Assembly (NCBI GenBank): GCA_038040485.1
Contig: JBBPIE010000007.1
Location: forward strand, 62,001 to 126,000
DNA from: Onstottus_B arcticum
GTDB taxonomy: Bacteria > Acidobacteriota > Blastocatellia > UBA7656
DNA: 64,000 nucleotides
Direction: 5' to 3'
The notes under the pieces were generated by a model. It did not search any database. It was not told the origin of the DNA and saw only the letters and a program-made list of their open reading frames with translations. Below, one piece after another: positions 16,858-24,876 of this stretch; within the stretch, counting starts at the first letter, position 1, and every line of letters begins with the position of its first letter. Made by a program: the position numbers and the translations under genes.

Positions 16858-17838
16858 TCAAGGCTTCTTGTTGGCCTTAATGTACTGCTGAAGCGCTTCC
16901 TTCTCCTGATAGTCGGGCCGCTTCGCAAGGAACTGCTCGTACTCGGCGGCAGCTTTTTCTTTGAGACCGGCGCCCTTGTACAACGCGGCCAGGCGCAGGT
17001 GCGCCTCAGCCTTGCCGATCGGGTCGAGCCTTAGCGCTTCATTCAAATAACCTACTGCTTTCGAGCCTTTCTTGATCTGAAGATAGGCCTCGCCCACCAT
17101 GAGGTTCACGTCAGCCGACAGAGGCTGCTCTTTGAGGGCCAGCGTAAGCGACTCGATGGCGCCCTCGAAGTTCTTTCTCGCCAGCCGGAGCTTTCCGAGA
17201 TTGACCAATGCCGCCAAGTATGAAGGCCGCTCCTGCAAGGCTCGCTGATAGCTCTTGTCTGCGTCGTCCAGGTTCCCTTTCCGGAAATAGGCCGTCCCCA
17301 GTTCAGTCCACGCCACGCAATCCTTCGGGTCTGAGGTGACGATCTGATTGAGCAGGGAGATTGCAGGATCGTAGTTTTTGTTCTTGAGGTGATCGGCGGC
17401 CTTCTTGAACAGCCCTTCATTTGCGGGCGTATGGTTGCACGCGTCAGCCGCCACAGTCTGTGGGTTGCTGAGCGATCCGGACGCTTTGTTCGCCCACTGA
17501 AGCTCGATGTCCTTGCGAATATCGCTGTTTTGAAGCTCCATAACATAAACATGTATTCGCGTGATCTCGTCGTTGCCTACCAGGACAGCGATCTCGTACT
17601 CTCCGTTGCCCAGCCCCAGGAAGCGGTAACGGCCTCCGCTGGAAACCCTCTCGCGCCCGATCTCCTGACGGTTGGCGTTGTAAAGAACGAGATGAAACGT
17701 CTCAGGCTTTATTCCCTGGACCTTGCTGTCGTCGACTTTGAGATCGCCGAAGAGCGTATGGCCGTTCTGCGGCGCCCCGCCCGCAGACAACACCGTCATC
17801 GCGATCAAGAGAAAAGCCAGCACGAGTCGTGTTTTCAT
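16858..17838 (-). CDS. Secreted TPR-repeat protein with N-terminal beta domain
   Basis: About 326 residues starting at MKTRLVLAFLLIAMTVLSAGG, a signal peptide. Residues about 30-110 form a beta domain (ETFHLVLYNANRQEIGRERV) resembling carboxypeptidase-regulatory folds. From about 140 onward there are at least four tetratricopeptide repeats (YDPAISLLNQIVTSDPKDCVAWTELGTAYFRKGNLDDADKSY is split here: AISLLNQIVTSDP, AWTELGTAYFRKGNLDDADK). TPRs bind protein partners, so a periplasmic or envelope scaffold is likely. An in-frame ATG at 17865 would add residues ahead of the signal peptide and is less likely. The gene precedes the TonB receptor on the same strand, but about 560 bp separate them. Confidence 0.8.
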   Translation of the reverse strand: MKTRLVLAFLLIAMTVLSAGGAPQNGHTLFGDLKVDDSKVQGIKPETFHLVLYNANRQEIGRERVSSGGRYRFLGLGNGEYEIAVLVGNDEITRIHVYVMELQNSDIRKDIELQWANKASGSLSNPQTVAADACNHTPANEGLFKKAADHLKNKNYDPAISLLNQIVTSDPKDCVAWTELGTAYFRKGNLDDADKSYQRALQERPSYLAALVNLGKLRLARKNFEGAIESLTLALKEQPLSADVNLMVGEAYLQIKKGSKAVGYLNEALRLDPIGKAEAHLRLAALYKGAGLKEKAAAEYEQFLAKRPDYQEKEALQQYIKANKKP

Positions 17839-18003
17839 GGGCGACATATTATCACTACCCGTCAAGTGCGCTCACCTTGAGGCCATCCCCAGCAAGTCGA
17901 TTTTCGTTGTTCAGCACGCTCACGAGAAAGTTGAGATCGAAGGTTGAGGAACAATCCCTCCAACGCGGACGATGTGTGGTACAGTCTCAGCCGGAGACAG
18001 CTT

Positions 18004-18234
18004 ATGAACCTTTCCGATCGAATCACGATTGATCCTGAAATATGCCACGGGAAGCCAACAATTCGCGGACTGCGTTACCCCGTTGAAATGATTCTTGAAC
18101 TGCTCAGTTCTGGGATGACTCCTGAAGAGATTCTCGCCGACTACGAAGACCTGGAACATGAGGACATTCTCGCGGCGTTGGCGTTTGCCACTCGGCTAAG
18201 TCAGATCAAACGAATTGAGCCTGCGCTCGCATGA
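18004..18234 (+). CDS. DUF433 antitoxin
   Basis: This 76-residue protein matches the DUF433 pattern: an N-terminal ITIDPEICHGKPTIRGLRYPVEMILELLSSG written by its parts (ITIDPEICHGKPTIRG, MILELLSSGMTPEEILADY), then DIAALAF-like HEDILAALAFA. DUF433 proteins are small winged-helix DNA-binding antitoxins paired with DUF5615 PIN-like toxins. The stop codon overlaps the next start by 4 nt (ATGA). The start at 18004 follows CGGAGA; an in-frame ATG at 17944 is upstream of any likely leader. The pair is intact here, unlike the related locus at 24280. Confidence 0.88.
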   Translation: MNLSDRITIDPEICHGKPTIRGLRYPVEMILELLSSGMTPEEILADYEDLEHEDILAALAFATRLSQIKRIEPALA

Positions 18235-18584
18235 AGTTTCTAGTTGATGCCCAGCTTCCGCGTCGTTTGGTCAAGCGGTTCCGTGAGGCCGGGTTCGAGG
18301 CCATCCACACATTCGACCTTCCGCTTGGAAATGCCACGCAGGACACAGCCATCAACGCCCTGTCGATTCGCAAACAATATGTCGTGGTCACCAAGGATGC
18401 GGACTTCGTCAACTCATTCCATCTGCATCGTCGTCCATTCAAGCTCTTGTTCGTTTCAACGGGCAACATCAAAAACTCAGAATTAGAATCGCTATTCCTT
18501 GCGAACCTGAAGACGATCTCTGAAGAGTTCGCTGTATTCGACTTCATCGAGATAAACCGCGATAAGGTCATCTTTCATTCCTGA
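18231..18584 (+). CDS. DUF5615 PIN-like toxin
   Basis: A 117-residue protein with the PIN-like core of DUF5615: MKFLVDAQLPRRLVKRF (Asp6 of the first strand), DTAINALSI (Asp in the second acidic position) and VVVTKDADFVNSF (third acidic cluster). These positions form the metal site of PIN ribonucleases. It overlaps its DUF433 antitoxin by 4 nt, the usual arrangement. Length and all acidic motifs are complete, so it should be a functional RNase-type toxin held by the upstream antitoxin. The exact RNA target is unknown. Confidence 0.85.
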   Translation: MKFLVDAQLPRRLVKRFREAGFEAIHTFDLPLGNATQDTAINALSIRKQYVVVTKDADFVNSFHLHRRPFKLLFVSTGNIKNSELESLFLANLKTISEEFAVFDFIEINRDKVIFHS

Positions 18585-18640
18585 CCCGGTGCGCTTGACG
18601 CACGGTTCAGCCAAGGCAAGCTGAGAATGATAGTCCCGGT

Positions 18641-18877
18641 ATGATAACGGCAGTATCAATACCCGACGACCTCTTCGAGAGCGCGGAAGAGTTGGCTCGC
18701 CGGATGAAGAAATCCCGAAGCGAGTTGTTCAGCCGGGCGCTGGCTGAATACATTGCTCGCCACGCGCCAGTTCAGGTGATGGAGGCGATGAATCGAGCCT
18801 GCGACGAGATCGGGACCGAACCGGATCCGTTCCGTTCAGCGGCTGCCCGGTCAACCCTGGAACGCGTCGAGTTGTGA
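18641..18877 (+). CDS. Ribbon-helix-helix antitoxin (CopG/MazE-like)
   Basis: The 78-residue protein opens with a typical RHH fold: AVSIPDDLFESAEELARRMK (strand then helix), then KSRSELFSRALAEYIARH. The C-terminal 35 residues, ending DPFRSAAARSTLERVEL, would be the toxin-binding tail. Such antitoxins pair with MazF/PemK toxins encoded directly downstream. Here only a short fragment follows (18874-18939), so the antitoxin appears orphaned. It probably represses its own promoter. Its start directly follows a weak AT-rich -10-like box, with no ribosome binding site seen. Confidence 0.82.
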   Translation: MITAVSIPDDLFESAEELARRMKKSRSELFSRALAEYIARHAPVQVMEAMNRACDEIGTEPDPFRSAAARSTLERVEL

Positions 18878-18939
18878 TCTCTCCGGGAGACACCTGGGCG
18901 GGGGAAATATCTCTGGAGGAGATTCGTATTGGAGCGTAA
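18874..18939 (+). pseudogene. Possible MazF/PemK toxin remnant
   Basis: GTG at 18874 overlaps the antitoxin stop and opens a 21-residue frame starting VISPGDTWAGE, which resembles the N-terminal RGD-W-A segment of PemK/MazF proteins. It then runs into unrelated residues and a stop. I infer a toxin truncated soon after its start. The match is short and could be chance. Confidence 0.35.
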
Positions 18940-18954
18940 GATCAACTCAAACGT

Positions 18955-19584
18955 ATGAGTAGCTGTGGCTCAAACCCGAAGAATTCGTCAGCCTGCGCGC
19001 AACCCACCAGTGGTCCGCCTCTTGGAACACTTGAGGCGGTTGTGCAGACGTACCTCGAGACTTGCCAACCTCGTCTGGAGGCCCAACTATGTACTTTCGC
19101 CAGCGAACCCACGCTCCAGTCTGCAGTGGCGCGGGCGGCTCTGGCTGAGACACCAGGTGGAAAGCGATACAAGCACCAACACCGCATTAAGCGAGTGGTG
19201 CTACAAGCAATCCTCCGCCTACTCTTGGAAATCGACCTTAGCCGGATGCGCAGCTTCTACGAACTTCACACAGCTATCGATCAGGCAAGCGGATCGGTTC
19301 GTGGTGTTGGTGAACTACTGGTGTACGATACCGCGCTCCGTATTGGCGCAAAGCTCGGCAAAATGCCGGACCGAGTCTAACTACACAGTGGCACAAGGCG
19401 GGGCGCTCGCGCCCTCGGGTTTCCGCGAAAGCTGCGAACAATTTCGATCGCAGAACTACCAGTTGCGCTTCGCAGTTTGAAACCGCACGAGATCGAGGAC
19501 TGCCTGTGCATTTTCAAGGACCGCTTTTCGGACTGCGAGACCAGAGCCACAAGTGGTTCCGACCTGGTTATCATGAAAGCTTGA
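18955..19584 (+). pseudogene. Conserved hypothetical gene with one internal stop
   Basis: The frame from 18955 reads 141 residues to a TAA at 19378-19380, then continues open in the same frame for 67 more residues to a TGA at 19582-19584. The residues on both sides are equally protein-like: GELLVYDTALRIGAKLGKMPDRV before, LHSGTRRGARALGFPRKLRT after. One base change (TAC to TAA) would explain the stop. The first part is split here as GVGELLVYDTALRIGAKLG, which resembles a helix-hairpin-helix element. Function not recognised. A sequencing error is possible; otherwise the gene is a recent nonsense mutant. Confidence 0.6.
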
Positions 19585-19585
19585 T

Positions 19586-20170
19586 CTAGTCGATCAACGC
19601 TTTTTGTTGAGGCAAGTATTCGCTAAATAGGTCTTCGCACTTCTTGGCAAGTATCGCATTGTTGAGGGAATAGATGAGACTTATTGCGGTCATGAACTCA
19701 ACATACAATGGTCCTACTTCGTTGATGTTGATACCGTCCAAGTTAGTCGAAAGAATCTTCCTGATTCGGGAAAGGTCACGTTGCTTCCTCTCGGTTAAAC
19801 CAAGCTGCTGTACTTCTGATTCCAGCTCACTCAACCAATCCAACAAGGGTTGAACACTCACCGTCATCATCAACACTAGTGCGCAGAGCGCCTGTTGCTG
19901 CTTTTCTTCATCATCACGATCTTCGTGTAGCAGCGCGGTCATTTGTCCGAGCACTTTAGCTATGGCCTCAGTCTGACGGGTACTATTGTCGATACCCCTT
20001 TGATAAGCCTCGAAGAATAACTCTCGTGCTCTCAGTTCAGTCTGGCCCCGAAGTTCCTGCGTTTTCGTTCTTAGTTGGTAGCGATAGAGTAGCCATGATC
20101 CAAGAGCGGTGAAAATGCCCGTAATGATTGCGGGACCCAAAGCCAAGAATACAGTCGGCCAGTTGATCAT
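19586..20170 (-). CDS. Membrane-anchored hypothetical protein
   Basis: A 194-residue protein with one N-terminal membrane segment (about residues 8-29, LALGPAIITGIFTALGSWLL), a long charged helix (RYQLRTKTQELRGQTELRAR) that could form a coiled coil, and a helical cytoplasmic domain. The topology, with a short periplasmic end and a large cytoplasmic part, is seen in many phage-defence or stress accessory proteins, but I recognise no family. It converges with the nonsense-mutated gene, with 1 bp between their ends. Confidence 0.6.
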   Translation of the reverse strand: MINWPTVFLALGPAIITGIFTALGSWLLYRYQLRTKTQELRGQTELRARELFFEAYQRGIDNSTRQTEAIAKVLGQMTALLHEDRDDEEKQQQALCALVLMMTVSVQPLLDWLSELESEVQQLGLTERKQRDLSRIRKILSTNLDGININEVGPLYVEFMTAISLIYSLNNAILAKKCEDLFSEYLPQQKALID

Positions 20171-20374
20171 GAATCCCTACCTCGATTCGAGACTATAGCT
20201 CAATTGACGTTTCAGAGCACAAGACTCCCAGAAAACTGCCTGTTCGTGGCATCAGATCAATAGAAAACATTACGCGCTTTTCTTTTTCCTCCGTGATCAA
20301 CTAGAATCCACCGCGCGATATCCTTTTGAAGGCTCTGAAGGCTTTCAGCAAATTTCGATTTCACGGACTCCTCT

Positions 20375-21847
20375 ATGTCAAAGACCAAGCACTTTCTCTT
20401 TCCGCTGTTAATTGCGGCGTTGATGGCGTCGTCGTCGCTCGTCGCGACTGCCGAAGACTGGACTCAATTCCGTGGGCCTAACGGCACCGGAGTTTCTGCC
20501 ACTACTGGTTTGCCCACTGAGTTCGGGCCGGCGAAGAACGTCTTTTGGAAGACGCCGTTGCCGCCTGGACACTCTTCGCCGGTGCTCACGCGCAACCGGA
20601 TCTTTCTCACCGCGCACTCCAAAGAGAAAGAGAACCACAAGCTCCTAGTCATCTGTCTCGACCGGCAGACCGGCAAGCTCCTCTGGCAGCGCGAAGTCCC
20701 GCGCTCGCTTGCAGGCCGTTTGCAAAACGTAAACGGGCCCGCTTCTCCAAGTCCCGTCACCGATGGCGAGAACGTCTACGTCTTCTTCCAGGAGTTCGGC
20801 CTAATCTCTTACGACGCGGCAGGCAAGCAACGTTGGAAGCTCCCGCTCGGGCCTTTCAACATGTTTTATGGCTTTGGTGCTTCGCCGATTCTCGTCGATG
20901 ACAAAGTGATCCTGCCGGTAGATCAAGACAATCCGGGCTCGTTCCTGATCGCCGTAGACAAGAACTCCGGCCGGTTGCGCTGGAAGGTCGAACGCCCCGA
21001 AGTTATCTCCGGCTACTCGACGCCCACCGTCTATCAACCAAAGCAAGGCGCTAAGCAGATCATCATCCCCGAGTCGTTTCAACTCTCGGCTTACTCGGTC
21101 GAAGACGGCAAGCGAGTCTGGTTTGTTCGAGGTCTCGCTTGCGAGATGAAGTCGATCGCGAGTCACGACGCCGAGTATCTGTACGTCAACGGTTGGGGCT
21201 TCCCGCAGAATCAGCCCGGTGAACAGGTGAGGACGGTCAGCTTTGCGGAGGGCCTCGCGAAGTACGACGCCAACCACGACGGCCAGATCGCCAAGACCGA
21301 GATCTCCGGCAAAGCGACGATGGACAAGATGCTGAACGAAGCATTCGAAGCCTTTGACACGAATCGCGACGACAAGCTCAACGAAAAAGACTGGGGCGTC
21401 TTCCGCGCGATGATGGCGTCCGAGAACGGGCTGCTCTCGATCAAGCTCGGCGGCACGGGCGATCAGACTGCGACCGCGATTCGATGGCGCTACACAAGGC
21501 CGGTTCCGCAAGTTCCTTCGACGCTGCTCTACAAGGGCGTGCTCTACATGGTAAACGACGGCGGCATACTGATTTCGTTTGATCCAGCAACGGGTCAGGT
21601 GCTCAAGCAGGGCCGCTTGCAGGGCGCGATCGACAAGTACTTCTCTTCCCCGGTGGGCGCCGACGACAAGGTCTTCCTGATCGGAGAAGGAGGCGCGGTG
21701 TCGGTGCTGAAGGCCGCGGGCGACTGGGAAATACTCAAGGTGAACCAGCTCGACGATGAGTGTTTCGCGACACCCGCGATTGCTGACGGCCGAATTTACA
21801 TCAGGACGCGAAGCGCGCTGTATTGTTTTGGCAGCAAGCCTAGCTAG
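20375..21847 (+). CDS. Secreted PQQ-like beta-propeller with EF-hand insertion
   Basis: About 490 residues with a signal peptide (LLIAALMASSSLVATA), followed by the group signature WTQFRGPNGTGVSATTGLP. Repeated blades each contain a YVF or YVN strand and a GK-L-W motif (RQTGKLLWQRE, SGRLRWKVE), as in BamB/PQQ-like eight-bladed propellers. Between blades at about residues 300-345 two calcium loops are inserted: DANHDGQIAKTE and DTNRDDKLNEKD, classic EF-hand spacing. The other three paralogues in this window lack them. No catalytic quinoprotein signature is visible, so it is better seen as a binding or scaffold protein of the periplasm than as a dehydrogenase. Confidence 0.85.
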   Translation: MSKTKHFLFPLLIAALMASSSLVATAEDWTQFRGPNGTGVSATTGLPTEFGPAKNVFWKTPLPPGHSSPVLTRNRIFLTAHSKEKENHKLLVICLDRQTGKLLWQREVPRSLAGRLQNVNGPASPSPVTDGENVYVFFQEFGLISYDAAGKQRWKLPLGPFNMFYGFGASPILVDDKVILPVDQDNPGSFLIAVDKNSGRLRWKVERPEVISGYSTPTVYQPKQGAKQIIIPESFQLSAYSVEDGKRVWFVRGLACEMKSIASHDAEYLYVNGWGFPQNQPGEQVRTVSFAEGLAKYDANHDGQIAKTEISGKATMDKMLNEAFEAFDTNRDDKLNEKDWGVFRAMMASENGLLSIKLGGTGDQTATAIRWRYTRPVPQVPSTLLYKGVLYMVNDGGILISFDPATGQVLKQGRLQGAIDKYFSSPVGADDKVFLIGEGGAVSVLKAAGDWEILKVNQLDDECFATPAIADGRIYIRTRSALYCFGSKPS

Positions 21848-21916
21848 GGAGTGCCACGCTTCATTAGACGTTTACGTGAAGCAAGCAGCTTCCGGAAGTG
21901 CTGCTCCTTATTCATT

Positions 21917-22036
21917 AACACCCAACTTCAGTTGGGTGTTGCGAGCCTGGCCGATGGGGGGTGAGTTCGGATTAACACCCAACTTTAGTTGGGTGTTTTG
22001 GACCTGCGGACTCACGAAACCGTTTCAACGGTTTCG
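21917..22036. repeat. REP-like hairpins upstream of the RAYT gene
   Basis: AACACCCAAC / GTTGGGTGTT occurs twice (21917-21940 and 21974-21997), each a perfect 10-bp stem with a 4-nt loop (TTCA, TTTA). A third, different hairpin, CGAAACCG / CGGTTTCG, lies at 22015-22036. They sit within 210 bp of the transposase start, the arrangement known for REP sequences and RAYT genes. Confidence 0.8.
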
Positions 22037-22122
22037 CTACTGCGCCGCGCATCATCGCGCAGAACTAGTACACGACAAACCGCGAAAACTGTTTCAAAGT
22101 TTCCACAACTCGGAGTTTAGCG

Positions 22123-22593
22123 ATGTCTCTCCATTCTTACTCGCGATGCTGGTTGCATCTAACTTGGGCGACGTTGCGACGCGAACGAATGCTGGCCAAG
22201 CCCGCCGGCGTGAAGGTCTCGAGCTTCCTCTACGACTATTCGCGCTCGAAGGGGATCTACATGAAAACCAACTACGTTAATCCCGACCACGCGCATGCGG
22301 TTGTCGACCTCCCAACGAGGTTCTCGATAGAAGAAGTTTTGAAATTATTGAAGGGCGCCTCGTCACATTGGATCAATGCGAATAGGATAATCGCCAGCAA
22401 GTTTACGTGGGGACGCGGCTACGGTGCATTCTCGGTTTCGCACTCGAATCTGGACGCTGTGGTGCGCTACATCGAGACTCAGGAGGAACATCACCGGCGG
22501 AAGTCGTTCGCTGAAGAGCTTTCGGCTCTTGTTAAGGTGCACGGGCTAGAATGGCACGATGACGAGGCTGATGAAGCTGAGCCGCTGCGCTAG
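22123..22593 (+). CDS. REP-associated tyrosine transposase-like (IS200/Y1 family)
   Basis: A 156-residue single-domain protein of the Y1 transposase family. HUH appears as DHAHAVV (about residues 55-61), and the catalytic tyrosine is in LDAVVRYIETQEEHH (about 109-123), followed by the usual KSFAEEL. WATLRRERML near the N-terminus corresponds to the first beta strand. All key residues are present, so it should be able to nick single-stranded DNA. It stands alone and is flanked on both sides by short perfect hairpins (21917-22036 and 22612-22727), unlike a classical IS200 with a single end pair. That fits a RAYT that acts on REP palindromes. Confidence 0.85.
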   Translation: MSLHSYSRCWLHLTWATLRRERMLAKPAGVKVSSFLYDYSRSKGIYMKTNYVNPDHAHAVVDLPTRFSIEEVLKLLKGASSHWINANRIIASKFTWGRGYGAFSVSHSNLDAVVRYIETQEEHHRRKSFAEELSALVKVHGLEWHDDEADEAEPLR

Positions 22594-22611
22594 AATGCGG
22601 CCTGGAGGCCA

Positions 22612-22727
22612 AACCGCTAAAACGGTTCGGTACGCTGTGGGCCGCCGGACACCTCACTGAAGTGAGGTGTTAATGAATGCGCATTGTGGTGCCCCGGCGG
22701 CCGCGGAGCACCTCACTGAAGTGAGGT
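22612..22727. repeat. REP-like hairpins downstream of the RAYT gene
   Basis: AACCG / CGGTT (22612-22626), ACACCTCAC / GTGAGGTGT with loop TGAA (22649-22670) and ACCTCAC / GTGAGGT with the same loop (22710-22727). The last two are followed by TTAAT and resemble the upstream set in stem and loop size but not in stem sequence. Confidence 0.78.
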
Positions 22728-22761
22728 ATTAATCGGATCTCCAGGAGACGGAAACGAGACG

Positions 22762-23247
22762 ATGGCTGAAATCAATAAGGAGCAAAACAAAAATATGATC
22801 TGGGTGATGTTTGCTTTAGGCGCTGCGCTTTCGTGGGGGCTCTACGGACCCGTTCTACACAAGGGACAAACCGCGCTTGGCAATCCGTTCCGCGCGTTGC
22901 TGTGCGTTGGAGTCGCCTACTTTCTGATCGGAGTGCTGGTTCCAGTGATCGCATTGGGAGCGCAGGGCGGGCTTAAGGACTTCAATAGCGGCGGCATGAC
23001 GTGGGCGACCCTCGGTGGGGCGCTCGGCGCAGCGGGTGCGCTGTGCATCATCTATGCTTTCAAGAGCGGAGGCCTTCCGACTTACGTGATGCCGCTGGTG
23101 TTCGGCGGCGCACCAATCGTAAACGTGTTGTTCTCGATGTGGCAGCACCCGCCCAAGACGGCTCCAAATCCGCTGATCTATGTCGGCATGGTACTCGTCG
23201 CGGTAGGTGCGGGAATCGTCTTGTACTTCAAGCCGCCGCAGTCGTAG
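22762..23247 (+). CDS. Half-size EamA/DMT-like membrane protein
   Basis: The 161-residue protein has five hydrophobic segments: 13-31, 44-68, 82-101, 108-124 and 137-157. The first contains MIWVMFALGAALSWGLYGP and the last ends GMVLVAVGAGIVLYFK, like one half of the drug/metabolite transporter fold (EamA domains). Half-size members act as dimers. The substrate is unknown. It follows the downstream REP-like hairpins and has no partner gene. Confidence 0.7.
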   Translation: MAEINKEQNKNMIWVMFALGAALSWGLYGPVLHKGQTALGNPFRALLCVGVAYFLIGVLVPVIALGAQGGLKDFNSGGMTWATLGGALGAAGALCIIYAFKSGGLPTYVMPLVFGGAPIVNVLFSMWQHPPKTAPNPLIYVGMVLVAVGAGIVLYFKPPQS

Positions 23248-23264
23248 TCCGTGGGGTGCTCAAT

Positions 23265-23345
23265 TCTCCGCGTAACCTCCGCGTCTCTGCGCCTCCGCGG
23301 TTAGCGAGGTTTAGAAGGTAACTAACCCCAAAGGCACGGAGACGC
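23265..23345. repeat. CTCTGCG-type fold-back repeat fragment
   Basis: The stretch contains CTCCGCGTAACCTCCGCGTC, TTAGCGAGG and GGAGACGCTCC and resembles half of the long inverted repeats at 36699 and 62521. It lies between the DMT-like and HugZ-like genes. Confidence 0.5.
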
Positions 23346-23411
23346 TCCTCAAAGAACCTGACGTTTTCGAACATCGTTAGTGATTCCAATCGTTGTGCAA
23401 GCCTGATCCAT

Positions 23412-23438
23412 TTGAAACACGCGCTGATGAGCTACAAT
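23412..23438 (+). promoter_or_regulatory. Possible promoter with near-leaderless start
   Basis: TTGAAA (23412-23417) and TACAAT (23433-23438), 15 bp apart; the ATG of the HugZ-like gene follows 7 nt after the -10 box. The spacing is short, so the -35 may not be used. Confidence 0.35.
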
Positions 23439-23445
23439 AACAAGC

Positions 23446-24138
23446 ATGTCAGATCAGGCACTTACCGCGAGACGGCTACTCTATCGCCAGAGCTTCGGTG
23501 TGTTGTCCACGCATTCGATCGACGTCGAAGGCTACCCCTTCGGCTCGATAGCTCCGTACACGCTCGACTATGACGGCCAGCCCGGGATTCTCATCAGTGA
23601 GATCGCTCAGCATACTCGCAACATCAAGCACAACAACAAAGTGTCGCTGACGGTCTTCGACCCGCAGGCCGAAGATCCCCAGGCTGGCAGCCGACTAACC
23701 TGGATCGGAGATGCTGAAGCGATCGATCCATCTGAAACCGACATCCGCGAACGCTACTTGCGGTACTTCCCTTCGGCGGAGTCATACTTCGAAACACATG
23801 ACTTTTCCTTCTACCGGATTCGCCTCCGAAGAGCGCGCTTCATCGGCGGGTTTGGACAGATCTTCTGGATCGAGCCGGACGCGATGCTTCTCGAGAATCC
23901 CTTTCGCAAAACCGAACGCGGAATCGTCGAGCACATGAATCGCGATCACCAGAAGGCTTTGTTTCACTATTGCGGGCTCACCGGGAGTGAGACAGTCGGA
24001 GCCGTAACGATGACCGGAATCGACAGCGAAGGATTTGATTTGCTCGCTGATAAACGCAAGCTGAGACTGGATTTCGACACACCAATCCACACATCCGAAG
24101 AAGCCCGGGCCGCTTTGGTGAAACTGGCAAGGACCTAG
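23446..24138 (+). CDS. HugZ-like haem-handling protein (split-barrel FMN/PNPOx fold)
   Basis: The 230-residue protein has an N-terminal pyridoxamine-oxidase-like split barrel (residues about 5-150; GVLSTHSIDVEGYPFGSIAP, split as GVLSTHS and GYPFGSIAPY, then HTRNIKHNNKVSLTVFD) and a C-terminal DUF2470 domain (about 155-228) with EHMNRDHQKALFHYCG. HugZ proteins of this build bind haem, and some degrade it to release iron. The HMNxDH histidines are the likely haem or metal contacts. Role here: cytoplasmic haem use or storage, matching the haem genes elsewhere in the window. A flavin reductase role cannot be excluded. Confidence 0.85.
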   Translation: MSDQALTARRLLYRQSFGVLSTHSIDVEGYPFGSIAPYTLDYDGQPGILISEIAQHTRNIKHNNKVSLTVFDPQAEDPQAGSRLTWIGDAEAIDPSETDIRERYLRYFPSAESYFETHDFSFYRIRLRRARFIGGFGQIFWIEPDAMLLENPFRKTERGIVEHMNRDHQKALFHYCGLTGSETVGAVTMTGIDSEGFDLLADKRKLRLDFDTPIHTSEEARAALVKLART

Positions 24139-24262
24139 GCTTGCGCATCTTCCAGCTCTCAGCAGACCGCCGGGCTCGTCGAACTACTTGAACTTGTTCA
24201 GTCGAAACCCCTTAACCTTAGCTTCGTTGTGGATCATCGTGCTACCTCGCTTCGAGGGAGCA

Positions 24263-24271
24263 TGCTATGAT
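24263..24271 (+). promoter_or_regulatory. Extended -10 box, leaderless DUF433 start
   Basis: TGCTATGAT holds the extended -10 TG and TATGAT; the start codon at 24280 follows 8 nt later. No -35 of good quality is seen. It fits the other leaderless-type starts here. Confidence 0.4.
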
Positions 24272-24279
24272 GAGGCTCG

Positions 24280-24504
24280 ATGGATTACTCGACGATCATC
24301 ACTATCGAGCCGGACAAACGTAGCGGCAAACCAGGCGTTCGTGGCACTCGGATGACGGTTACGGACGTGCTGGAATACCTTGCGGGTGGGATGTCACAAG
24401 AGGAAATTATCGCTGAGTTTCCTGACCTGACTCTCGATGACGTTCGTGCGTGTCTTGCGTTTGCGGCTGATCGCGAGCGCAAGCTGGCGAGCCTTCCAGC
24501 GTGA
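24280..24504 (+). CDS. DUF433 antitoxin, toxin partner decayed
   Basis: This 74-residue protein is a paralogue of the antitoxin at 18004: ITIEPDKRSGKPGVRGTRMT (split at RSGKPGVRG), VTDVLEYLAGGMSQEEIIAEF, then DDVRACLAFAADRERKLA. It is complete, including the C-terminal helix. It overlaps by 4 nt the start of a DUF5615-type toxin frame that is broken by frameshifts. The intact antitoxin could still bind the promoter or cross-neutralise the intact toxin at 18231; that is a hypothesis. Confidence 0.85.
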   Translation: MDYSTIITIEPDKRSGKPGVRGTRMTVTDVLEYLAGGMSQEEIIAEFPDLTLDDVRACLAFAADRERKLASLPA

Positions 24505-24837
24505 AGCTCTTATTTCGACCAGAACCTCTCGCCCCGACTGCCGAGTTTGTTGGCCAACCAACCTTTATCCTGACAGCGCGCACATCCGGGAACTCGGAAT
24601 GCGCGACGCTCAGACACTCAAATCTGGGAATACGCCAAAGCCAACGGTTTCGCGATCGTCTCAAAGGATTCGGACTTTCAGTCGCGCAGTCTGCTGCACG
24701 GGCATCCTCCCAAATTCATCTGGCTGCGGGTTGGAACCTGTCCAGTAAGCACCATTGAAGAGCTGCTCCGGAAGCATTCGGCTGCGATTCATACCTTCGA
24801 TCTTGATCCAGCCCAAGCTCATCTGATGCTTCCTTAG
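24501..24837 (+). pseudogene. DUF5615 PIN-like toxin with several frameshifts
   Basis: Reading across frames gives MKLLF, then DQNLSPRLPSLLAN, LYPDSAHIRELGMRDA, and finally TQIWEYAKANGFAIVSKDSD continuing to a TAG at 24835-24837. These are the ordered motifs of a DUF5615 toxin: first Asp in LLFDQN, the middle HIRELGM-D region, and VSKDSDF. Three indels separate them: an extra C near 24515, about 4 extra bases near 24556, and one missing base near 24611. The longest single frame (to 24758) does not keep the motifs. The toxin is therefore very probably inactive. Confidence 0.8.
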
Positions 24838-24876
24838 ACGCCAGAGAGCGACTCGCAGCCCTTGTGAAGCGAGGGC

